A stretch of DNA of 35,229 bases from a virus, in the IMG/VR virus record IMGVR_UViG_3300032105_000056, positions 1 through 35,229 of that record; one strand, given 5' to 3'. A program made the position numbers and the translations under genes. The notes under the pieces were generated by a model, which worked only from the letters and a program-made list of their open reading frames with translations, made no database searches and was not told where the DNA came from. Shown in pieces: positions 1-5,608 of the stretch. Position 1 is the stretch's first letter; each line of letters begins with the position of its first letter.

Positions 1-257
1 TTCGGCCCTTTCCCATGACGGATAAGGAATAGAGTCCATCCATGGGAGCAAGTGACGGCAATGAGCCCTTTCACTCCCCCGAGGTCTGCGCCCCCGAGGT
101 CTGCGCCCCCGAGGTTTGCGCTCCAGAGGTTTGCGCTCCAGAGGTTTGCGCCCCCGAGGTCTGCGCTCCTGAGGTCTGCGCTCCTGAGGTCTGCGCCCTG
201 CGCGACTACCCGGGTTCCGTCAGCAATCGCTTTTCTGATTTTTTGCAGATCAGTCAT
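1..257 (-). CDS. Pentapeptide-repeat protein, 3' end off the left edge
   Basis: Read on the minus strand, this frame gives a short N-terminus ([14 protein letters not shown]...) followed by about eight consecutive A(D/N)LXX repeats ([15 protein letters not shown]), the signature of the pentapeptide-repeat beta-helix fold. A non-repeat tail ([22 protein letters not shown]) then runs off the window, so the protein is incomplete. The chosen ATG has a GAAGGG ribosome site six bases upstream; an in-frame ATG at 272 behind AAGGA would add five residues. It is the first gene of a leftward transcript whose promoter lies at 312-341. Some pentapeptide proteins mimic DNA and bind gyrase, but nothing here shows that role. 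Substitutions among the repeats fall at the variable X and D/N positions, as expected for the family, which supports this strand over the opposite-strand frames. Confidence 0.8.
   Translation of the reverse strand, partial: MTDLQKIRKAIADGTRVVAQGADLRSADLRSADLGGANLWSANLWSANLGGADLGGADLGGVKGLIAVTCSHGWTLFLIRHGKGP
76..195. repeat. Eight tandem 15-bp repeats
   Basis: Eight head-to-tail copies of a 15-bp unit (plus-strand form CCCCCGAGGTCTGCG, with variants at three positions) fill this segment exactly. They are explained as the DNA encoding of the A(D/N)LXX repeats on the minus strand, so they need not be iterons or regulatory sites. Confidence 0.9.
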
Positions 258-281
258 TATCTGCCCTTCCATTTTTTCCTT

Positions 282-307
282 GCATTTATGCCTGCGGGCA
301 TTTATGC
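282..307. promoter_or_regulatory. Two operator-like palindromes (GCATTTATGC)
   Basis: GCATTTATGC occurs at 282-291 and again at 298-307, 16 bp apart. Each is a 4-bp inverted repeat (GCAT/ATGC) around a 2-bp centre. The pair overlaps the predicted start and leader of the leftward promoter at 312-341. A weak rightward promoter (TTGCAT at 280, TATGCA at 303, 17-bp spacer) would be covered as well. Repressor binding is inferred from repetition and position. Confidence 0.6.
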
Positions 308-311
308 ATAG

Positions 312-341
312 ACCATACAAGGGCGCCGGAACCAATGTCAA
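312..341 (-). promoter_or_regulatory. Leftward early promoter
   Basis: On the minus strand a perfect -35 TTGACA (plus 336-341) is followed after 18 bp by a -10-like TATGGT (plus 312-317). Transcription would start near 305 and lead into the pentapeptide gene after a short leader. The 20 bp at 335-354, covering the -35 and its upstream palindrome, are identical to 16324-16343 at the second leftward promoter. Confidence 0.6.
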
Positions 342-351
342 GCATAAATGC
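342..351. promoter_or_regulatory. Third operator-like palindrome (GCATAAATGC)
   Basis: GCATAAATGC abuts the upstream side of the leftward -35 and lies just before, or over, the start of the HTH gene. It is the reverse complement of the copies at 282 and 298, and the identical site sits in the same position relative to the -35 at 16331-16340. Confidence 0.6.
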
Positions 352-362
352 GCGAGCGCCAA

Positions 363-569
363 ATGACGGATTATTTGGAACAGGTGAGACGGCACGCGGG
401 GAGCCTGGGCATGACGCCCTTGGAGCTGGTGCGCGCCGCGGGCGTAAACGAAAGCACCTGGCGCCGCTGGCGGGCGGGCACATTTGCCCCACAAACCCGG
501 ACGCTGGATCGGCTGCTTTCCTACCAACCAAAAAAGGCCGCTTCTGTCTTTCGCCGGGGGATCGCATGA
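363..569 (+). CDS. Small HTH DNA-binding protein
   Basis: A 68-residue protein whose segment GMTPLELVRAAGVNESTWRRW looks like a Cro/XRE-type helix-turn-helix, with the second helix (NESTWRRWRAG) as the likely recognition helix. It sits immediately right of three operator-like palindromes and divergent to the leftward promoter, where a phage would place a Cro- or repressor-like regulator. An in-frame ATG at 348 would add five residues but lies inside the palindrome. Both starts have weak ribosome sites. The target site is inferred from position only. Confidence 0.65.
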   Translation: MTDYLEQVRRHAGSLGMTPLELVRAAGVNESTWRRWRAGTFAPQTRTLDRLLSYQPKKAASVFRRGIA

Positions 570-727
570 ACGTGCTACCGATTGAAATTGCGAAGGCGCG
601 GGACGTTCTGCTGGCCCTGGCAGATGCCGAGCCCACGCCGCACATGGCCGAAATATTTCGGCTCGTCGCGGGACGGCTTCAAATCCGACTTTTAGTTATC
701 GCCCATTGCGGCCAAACGACGCTCTAA
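566..727 (+). CDS. Hypothetical 53-residue protein coupled to the HTH gene
   Basis: The ATG overlaps the HTH stop codon (ATGA at 566-569), and a GGGGG ribosome site lies just upstream. The product starts MNVLPIEIAKARDVLLALAD and is probably mostly helical. No family is recognised. It is the last gene before the terminator at 805-855, so it probably belongs to a two-gene regulatory unit with the HTH protein. Confidence 0.45.
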   Translation: MNVLPIEIAKARDVLLALADAEPTPHMAEIFRLVAGRLQIRLLVIAHCGQTTL

Positions 728-804
728 AGGCAGCAGCGCCCGGATGCCAAAGGGTCTCCAAGGATTCCCCGAAATTGGCGCTACGGGATTCCTCCTCAGA
801 GGTT

Positions 805-855
805 CGGCGGGCGGGGCTGATAGGACTCCCGTCCGCCGGGCTTTCCTTTTTTTTT
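805..855 (+). terminator. Rho-independent terminator
   Basis: An 11-bp stem (805-815 with 828-838, ten Watson-Crick pairs and one G-U) closes a 12-base loop. It is followed by TTTCC and a run of nine T at 847-855. It separates the HTH gene pair from the replication genes. The ribosome site of the next gene begins about 19 bases downstream, so replication genes must be read through it or have their own start. Confidence 0.75.
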
Positions 856-882
856 GAGCGGAGAAAATCGGAGCGGAGAAAA

Positions 883-1506
883 ATGGAACCGGAAAACGTC
901 AACGCATATCCCCTGGATTGGCCCCGTGGCTGGCCTCGATTTCGACCCGACTCCCGCACCCGGGCGCGGTTTAGAACCCAGATCGGCGAATCCTACGGCT
1001 CCCGTAAATTGTCCATTGCGGAAGCCACCCGCCGGGTTGCGCGCGAACTTGATCTTTTTGGCTTGCGGGATTCCCATCGGGTTCTTTCGACAAATCTTAC
1101 TTTGCGGCGCGACGGCCTTCCGCGCAGCGATCAAAGGCCGCCCGTTGATCCTGGCGCTGCTGTATATTTTCGGATGGATGGGGAGCGGGATTCCTTGGCC
1201 TGCGACCGTTGGGATCGCGTGGCTGACAATATCGCGGCGATTGCTGCGCACCTTGGGGCGATGCGCGGACAAGACCGGTGGGGAGTGGGCAATCCCCAGC
1301 AAGCCTTCGCGGGCTACAAGGCCCTTCCCGCGCCAGCCAGCGCGAAACCCTGGCATGAAGTCCTGGGAATCCCGGAGAATTCTGAGATACCCTTGCGGGA
1401 AACAGCCTTTCGACGGCCAGCAAAAATCCATCATCCAGACGCTGCGGGCGGGAGCAACGAGGCCATGCAGGAAATCAACCGCGCATGGGATGAGGCCAGG
1501 GCATGA
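883..1506 (+). CDS. Phage J-domain protein
   Basis: A 207-residue protein. The N-terminal part (AYPLDWPRGWPRF... then DPGAAVYF, ACDRWDRVADN, RWGVG) matches a phage family that carries a C-terminal J domain. That domain is visible from about residue 157: PWHEVLGI, then KIHHPDAAGGS with the invariant HPD, then EINRAWDEA. J domains stimulate Hsp70/DnaK ATPase, so recruitment of host DnaK to replication or assembly is a reasonable guess; the specific role is unknown. The start has a GGAG ribosome site directly upstream. It opens the replication cluster after the terminator and overlaps the next gene by ATGA. Confidence 0.75.
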   Translation: MEPENVNAYPLDWPRGWPRFRPDSRTRARFRTQIGESYGSRKLSIAEATRRVARELDLFGLRDSHRVLSTNLTLRRDGLPRSDQRPPVDPGAAVYFRMDGERDSLACDRWDRVADNIAAIAAHLGAMRGQDRWGVGNPQQAFAGYKALPAPASAKPWHEVLGIPENSEIPLRETAFRRPAKIHHPDAAGGSNEAMQEINRAWDEARA

Positions 1507-1769
1507 GCGAGCCGCTTCCTGAAAACAGAACAATTCGGGACATGGAAAAAATACGGATAGGCGAACGGCGCCCTTCCTGCCCGCATGAATGGCAGGGCTT
1601 ACCCGCCGATGGGGAGCATTGGGCTTTCGACGACCCCCGGTATCAGGAAGTGCGGTGCGCCCTTTGCCTGGTTGATTTGGTTTTCTATATTCGGCTTTAT
1701 TTCCAGCGGATGGACGGGCGAACGCCGGAAAACGAAATCACTGATAACCGGGCAGCGCCGGGATTGTAG
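1503..1769 (+). CDS. Hypothetical small Cys/His protein
   Basis: An 88-residue protein starting in an ATGA overlap with the J-domain gene. It contains CPHEW near the middle and CALC later, a spacing that could bind zinc. The C-terminal third is polar. No family is recognised, and coding is supported mainly by tight coupling and the absence of a better frame. Confidence 0.55.
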   Translation: MSEPLPENRTIRDMEKIRIGERRPSCPHEWQGLPADGEHWAFDDPRYQEVRCALCLVDLVFYIRLYFQRMDGRTPENEITDNRAAPGL

Positions 1770-1783
1770 GAGGTAAAAAAGAA

Positions 1784-1963
1784 GTGACCAATCAGCCGAG
1801 GCCTTTGCGGCATTTGTCCCCCAGCTTTTCGCGCGACCCGTGGGCGACCGAGGCTGTCCGACAAAAGCGAAAGGCTGAACGGCAAGAGCGGCGGAAGCTC
1901 TTGCTGGCGGTCGCGAAGCTGATGGTTGCTGCGGCGGCGTTCTACACCTTTTTCGGATGGTAA
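1784..1963 (+). CDS. Small membrane protein with C-terminal anchor
   Basis: A GTG-started 59-residue gene. A perfect AGGAGGT at 1768-1774 lies nine bases before the GTG. The product has a basic middle (RQKRKAERQERRK) followed by a hydrophobic C-terminal segment (LLLAVAKLMVAAAAFYTFFGW), so it probably sits in the inner membrane with its N-terminus in the cytoplasm. It could be an early-acting membrane effector, but the function is unknown. The very strong ribosome site is the main reason to accept it. Confidence 0.6.
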   Translation: MTNQPRPLRHLSPSFSRDPWATEAVRQKRKAERQERRKLLLAVAKLMVAAAAFYTFFGW

Positions 1964-1967
1964 GGGA

Positions 1968-2223
1968 GTGGCGGTTTACGTTGAAAAACGAAGACGCCTT
2001 TCCGGAGGATGCTGATGGCCCACATGGTCGCCGATTCCGAATTGGAATTGCACGCCATGGCGGACCGGAGAGGCCTCCGGCGGGAGCGGTATCAAGGTTT
2101 GGCTCGACACCGCATTATGACGTCAGCCAAGTAAAGCGGGCCTTGGCTATCAAGAATGGTGCAATCGAAATTGACCGCCGGGAGCTGGTTGAAATCATCC
2201 GGCGGGATCGAGGGGCGACGTGA
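1968..2223 (+). pseudogene. DUF4031 family gene with two apparent frameshifts
   Basis: Three frames each hold part of a DUF4031-like protein. MAVYVE comes from the GTG at 1968. RMLMAHMVADSELELHAMADRRG follows in a second frame. STPHYDVSQVKRALAIKNGAIEI is in a third and ends at 2223. The order and motifs (HMVADS, ELHAMAD, PHYDVS, KRALA) match the family. One missing base near the A5 run at 1984-1988 and one near the T3 run around 2098-2100 would restore a single frame of about 85 residues. The gene is either decayed or carries sequencing or assembly errors at short homopolymers. The longest intact piece, starting at an ATG at 1957, is not a good model of the protein. Confidence 0.6.
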
Positions 2224-2259
2224 TTGCCATGCTGCAATCTTTTGAGGAAATGAAAGAAA

Positions 2260-2802
2260 TTGAGGGCTGATTTCAACAACAGAATCATCCTTGACCTTTG
2301 CGGCGGAACCGGGGCGTGGAGCGCCCCTTACCGCGAGGCCGGATACAAGGTGATGATCGTCGATTTACCGGAGGACGTGAGGCTGTTCAAACCGCCCGAT
2401 AACCGCGTTCACGGGATTCTGGCAGCCCCGCCTTGTACTTGTTTTTCATTTGCTAGGCACAGATATCCTCCGAGTAAAACTGAATTGAAAGAGGCTCTAT
2501 CGGTTGTGGATTCCTGTTTAAGAATTGCGTATGCTTGCCGCCCCAAATGGTGGGCTTTAGAAAATCCGTTGAACCATTTGAGAGATTGGATTGGGGAACC
2601 ACTTTGGTCTTTCAGGCAATACGAATATGGCGACCCCGCCGTAAAGCCGACTTTTCTATGGGGGAATTTTACCCCACCATTAAAAATTCCTGGAAAGATA
2701 TCTAAACCTTCCACCTACAAAACGAGCAAACAAAACGCCAATCCAGAAGATGCGATTACACCACCCTGTTTCGCTCAAGCGTTTTTTGAGGCCAATCCAT
2801 GA
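2260..2802 (+). CDS. C5-cytosine-type DNA methyltransferase, compact phage form
   Basis: A 180-residue protein. It has motif I DLCGGTG at about residues 12-18 (AdoMet binding), motif IV APPCTCFS with the candidate catalytic Cys59, and motif VI-like ENP at 101-103. These resemble Dcm-type methyltransferases, but the protein is far shorter and has no obvious target-recognition domain. The start is TTG, the only start after an in-frame stop at 2251. The region 2430-2770 is more AT-rich than its neighbours, suggesting recent acquisition. It overlaps the helicase start (ATGA). Likely role: modification of phage DNA against restriction. Confidence 0.7.
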   Translation: MRADFNNRIILDLCGGTGAWSAPYREAGYKVMIVDLPEDVRLFKPPDNRVHGILAAPPCTCFSFARHRYPPSKTELKEALSVVDSCLRIAYACRPKWWALENPLNHLRDWIGEPLWSFRQYEYGDPAVKPTFLWGNFTPPLKIPGKISKPSTYKTSKQNANPEDAITPPCFAQAFFEANP

Positions 2803-4250
2803 TCCCTGTCCTCCGCGATTATCAACGGCGGGACCTTGACCGCTTGCGCGAGGCTTTCCGCGCCGGGGCCAGGGCGGTTCTTTACCAAGCCCCAACCGGA
2901 AGCGGGAAAACCGTCTTGTTCGCCGATATCGTTCGGGGCGCCGCCGCCCGGAATAATCCGGTCTGGATCATCGTTCATCGTCAGGAATTGGTCGATCAGA
3001 CCAGCCGCGCGCTCACCGCTTTGTCCGTCCCTCATGGAATCATCGCCGCCGGCCGATACCGCTCAACGGATTCGGCCGTCCTGGTTTGCAGCATTCAATC
3101 CCTGGCGCGGCGAATAGGTCAGCTTCCGGCTCCGGCCCTGCTCGTTCTGGATGAAGCGCATCATTCCGTCGCCTCGACCTGGGACAAGGCAATCGGGGCC
3201 TGCAACGGTTCCCGTATCCTGGGAGTTACCGCCACCCCCGAGCGCCTGGACGGCCGCGGGCTGGGGCGAAATTTCGGAGGCCATTTCGATTCGCTTGTCA
3301 TTGGCCCCGGCGTCGAGGAATTGACAAGCCAGGGGCACCTTGCCCCCGCGAAGGTTTTTATCCCGCCCCAGGTCGCAGACCTGCACGGCCTGGCGATGGG
3401 GGGCGGAGATTTTGCGGTCGGTGCCGCAGCCCTCCGGATGGACAAGGCCACCGTGACCGGCGATGCGATCCAGCATTACGAGCGGCTCTGCCCCGGCGCG
3501 CCGGCAATCGTTTTTTGCACCCGGATTCAGCACGCTATGAACGTCGCCGCAGCCTTCCGCGAAAAGGGTTGGAGGGCAGAGCCAATCGACGGAACCTTAG
3601 CCGACAACGTGCGCCGCCATCGGATCGCCGCGCTCGGCGACGGCCGATTGCAAATTCTTACCTCATGCGAAATCGTCAGCGAAGGCACGGACATTCCCAT
3701 CGTGACGGCCGCGATCTTGCTTCGGCCTACTGAATCCTTGGGAATGTTTTTGCAGCAAGTCGGCCGCGTCCTACGACCAGCGCCAGGGAAGGCGCACGCG
3801 GTCATTCTGGATCACGTCGGGAACTGCCTCCGGCACGGCTTCCCCGACGATGAACGGGATTGGAGCTTGACCGGCCGCCCCAAGCGAGCGAGGGGAGACG
3901 ATGCCGCCGTCGCCGTGCGCGTCTGCCCTGCCTGTTTTGCCGCCTTCCGCCCGGCAGCGATTTGCCCGTATTGCGGCACCCCGTACCCTGTAACGGAGAG
4001 GGAAATCGAACAGGTATCCGGTCAGCTCGTCGAAGCGACGGAAGCCGACAAGGCCGCGCTGGGGCAAACCCGGCGGAAGGAAGTCTATCGCGCGCGGGAC
4101 CGGGATTCCTTGGTTCGGATCGCAAAGGAACGCGGATACAAGCCGGGCTGGGCGGACTACGTTCTGGCCGCCCGAGAGAAAAATAAAACCAGCCGCGCCA
4201 TTGATCGGCGTGGGCAAATTTCGACTTGGAAAGGAGATTCCCCGCGATGA
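2799..4250 (+). CDS. SF2 (DEAH-type) DNA helicase
   Basis: A 483-residue protein with Walker A APTGSGKT (31-38), DEAH at 118-121, GVTATPERLDG (motif III region) and QQVGRVLRPAPGK (motif VI) near residue 320. This is the RAD25/UvsW-like layout common in phage replication clusters. The C-terminal part has two Cys pairs (CPACF and CPYCG), probably a zinc ribbon. A basic C-terminus follows. ATGA overlaps at both ends place it in one operon with the methyltransferase and the next small gene. Expected role: remodelling of replication or recombination intermediates. Confidence 0.88.
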   Translation: MIPVLRDYQRRDLDRLREAFRAGARAVLYQAPTGSGKTVLFADIVRGAAARNNPVWIIVHRQELVDQTSRALTALSVPHGIIAAGRYRSTDSAVLVCSIQSLARRIGQLPAPALLVLDEAHHSVASTWDKAIGACNGSRILGVTATPERLDGRGLGRNFGGHFDSLVIGPGVEELTSQGHLAPAKVFIPPQVADLHGLAMGGGDFAVGAAALRMDKATVTGDAIQHYERLCPGAPAIVFCTRIQHAMNVAAAFREKGWRAEPIDGTLADNVRRHRIAALGDGRLQILTSCEIVSEGTDIPIVTAAILLRPTESLGMFLQQVGRVLRPAPGKAHAVILDHVGNCLRHGFPDDERDWSLTGRPKRARGDDAAVAVRVCPACFAAFRPAAICPYCGTPYPVTEREIEQVSGQLVEATEADKAALGQTRRKEVYRARDRDSLVRIAKERGYKPGWADYVLAAREKNKTSRAIDRRGQISTWKGDSPR

Positions 4251-4534
4251 ACGAGAAGCCAAAGCACACGCCAGGACCGTTTTTACTTCACCAGAACACG
4301 GCGCCAAGCAACGTAATCACCGCGCCCTCCGGGGTCGTTTGTACTTATCAATCCCCCAAATTGGCGGGCCGAACCGCGGCTGAAATTCACGCCGAAACGG
4401 AAGCTAATGGAAAATTGTTTGCCTCCGCTCCGCATATGCTAGAAGCCTTGGAGGCGGTGGTGGACGCTTTTGGGGAGGACTTTATGGCTATCGTCAAGGC
4501 AGCCCTCGCCGAAGCCAGAGAGGGCCCGCGATGA
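4247..4534 (+). CDS. Small phage protein of the HTPGPF/ASAPHMLEAL type
   Basis: A 95-residue protein starting in an ATGA overlap with the helicase, with AAGGAG at 4231-4236. It begins NEKPKHTPGPF and later has ANGKLFASAPHMLEALEAVVDAF. This pairing of an HTPGPW-like start with a helical A.APxLLEAL segment is common in phage small proteins of unknown function. No catalytic motif is seen. Confidence 0.7.
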   Translation: MNEKPKHTPGPFLLHQNTAPSNVITAPSGVVCTYQSPKLAGRTAAEIHAETEANGKLFASAPHMLEALEAVVDAFGEDFMAIVKAALAEAREGPR

Positions 4535-4701
4535 GTGACCTCGTCGTCACCGTCCCGAAAAGGGATTGGACGGAATGGATTGCCGAGGGCGATGCCGCTG
4601 GTGATCCCAGTCTTCCGAAATTCCTTTTCCTGATTGGAAGACTTTGGGGGTTAAATAAATGGCCGAACCGATCTGCATTCAAGTTGCGGCAAAAATGTTG
4701 A
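4531..4701 (+). CDS. Small protein, N-terminus resembles a phage VTVPK..W..WI family
   Basis: A 56-residue frame starting in an ATGA overlap with the previous gene. The N-terminus SDLVVTVPKRDWTEWIAEGDAAG resembles a known phage family, but the C-terminal half does not continue that pattern and overlaps the next gene by 43 bases. It may be a truncated or frame-disrupted member. Confidence 0.45.
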   Translation: MSDLVVTVPKRDWTEWIAEGDAAGDPSLPKFLFLIGRLWGLNKWPNRSAFKLRQKC

Positions 4702-4859
4702 TGGAAAGGGTTGACCCCGAAAATTTAGCGGTCACTCACACCGACCTCTACGATTCGCTGATTCGGGTCAACGATAATTGCCAGACCGTCGGCGGCGAGT
4801 TGGTCAGCCGCCAGGTAATTGCCCTTATCGTGGCTGCCTGGGAAGCCGCGCATTCCTGA
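4659..4859 (+). CDS. Hypothetical 66-residue protein
   Basis: The product starts MAEPICIQVAAKMLMERVDPENLAVTHTDLYDSL and is predicted helical and soluble. A GGGGG tract about nine bases upstream can serve as ribosome site. It lies between two early genes with no gap. No family is recognised. Confidence 0.55.
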   Translation: MAEPICIQVAAKMLMERVDPENLAVTHTDLYDSLIRVNDNCQTVGGELVSRQVIALIVAAWEAAHS

Positions 4860-4874
4860 AACCGAGGCCAAAAG

Positions 4875-5255
4875 ATGCAAAGCGAAGGCGCATTGAGCCG
4901 TCATTTGCGGATTCTCGCATCAAAACTTGAAGCCCGCCTTTTCCGAAATCAGATCGGCCATTACACGATTCAGGGAGGGCGCAAGATCACAACCGGTCTT
5001 GGGGTAGGTTCGCCTGATCTTGTCGGATGGTTGGCCCTGGAAATCACGCCAGAAATGGTAGGTTGCCGGGTTGCCGTTTTTGTGGGTATCGAGGTCAAGA
5101 CGGGCCGCCGGAAGGCCACAGCAAAACAATCCGCGTGGCTTGCCACGATCAGAGCTGCAGGGGGCCTTGCGATGGTGGCCCGAAGTGAGGCCGATGCCTT
5201 GGAGGTTCTCACCTGGGAAGGCGCGCGAAAATGCTTGCGAGAAAACACGGAATAG
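4875..5255 (+). CDS. VRR-NUC domain nuclease
   Basis: A 126-residue protein that is essentially one VRR-NUC (PD-(D/E)XK) domain: GVGSPDLVG supplies the first acidic residue, GIEVKTGRR the E-x-K pair, and KQSAWL the following helix. Stand-alone VRR-NUC proteins are frequent beside phage helicases and resemble Holliday-junction or flap nucleases. It probably works with the neighbouring helicase and primase in replication or recombination. The substrate cannot be deduced. Confidence 0.82.
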   Translation: MQSEGALSRHLRILASKLEARLFRNQIGHYTIQGGRKITTGLGVGSPDLVGWLALEITPEMVGCRVAVFVGIEVKTGRRKATAKQSAWLATIRAAGGLAMVARSEADALEVLTWEGARKCLRENTE

Positions 5256-5314
5256 CATAAAGAGATGTTGGGCGCCGGATCGGATTAACTTCGACCCTTC
5301 CCTGACCCGCAAAA

Positions 5315-5608
5315 ATGGCGGACAGTTTTGCTCCGCCGCCGGTGCCCACCGTGCGGGTCGGGGTTTCTCCTCAGGTGCCAAGGATGGCATCCCATCCTGT
5401 ATTTCCGCGCGGTGCGCTCGTTAAATTATTCATCGAGGCGACCGGCAGAGCCGACGATATTTACACGGTAGTGGATGGCCGCCCGAGCCCTTGCGAACCG
5501 CAATCATGGGAATTCTCTCTTAGGCTGGACGGCCATTTTGTTCGGTGCCTTTGCTGCGGCGAAAGCAGTTTTATCGCCGAACGGTTTTTGCGGCGGGTGG
5601 CGTCGTGA
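5315..5608 (+). CDS. Hypothetical protein with CLCCGE motif
   Basis: A 97-residue frame with an ATG at 5315 that lacks a good ribosome site. An internal ATG at 5384, preceded by CAAGG, would give 74 residues (MASHPVFPRG...). The C-terminal CLCCGESSF could bind metal. The stop overlaps the GTG start of the primase gene (GTGA), which supports coding. Confidence 0.5.
   Translation: MADSFAPPPVPTVRVGVSPQVPRMASHPVFPRGALVKLFIEATGRADDIYTVVDGRPSPCEPQSWEFSLRLDGHFVRCLCCGESSFIAERFLRRVAS

Noticed and set aside
76-195. 15-bp direct repeats as iterons or a CRISPR array
   Set aside because: There are no spacers, and the units are codons of the pentapeptide-repeat gene.
42-311. Plus-strand frame encoding (PEVCA)n repeats
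   Set aside because: The variable bases are silent in this frame, which first looked like selection. The minus-strand frame, however, gives the well-known A(D/N)LXX pentapeptide pattern with a good start, ribosome site and promoter.
335-565. Longer frame upstream of the 53-residue gene
   Set aside because: It overlaps the HTH gene, which has a clear HTH pattern. The internal ATG at 566 forms an ATGA overlap with a GGGGG ribosome site.
2220-2270. GTG-started 16-codon frame overlapping the DUF4031 stop and the methyltransferase start
   Set aside because: Too short to separate from chance; at most a leader peptide.
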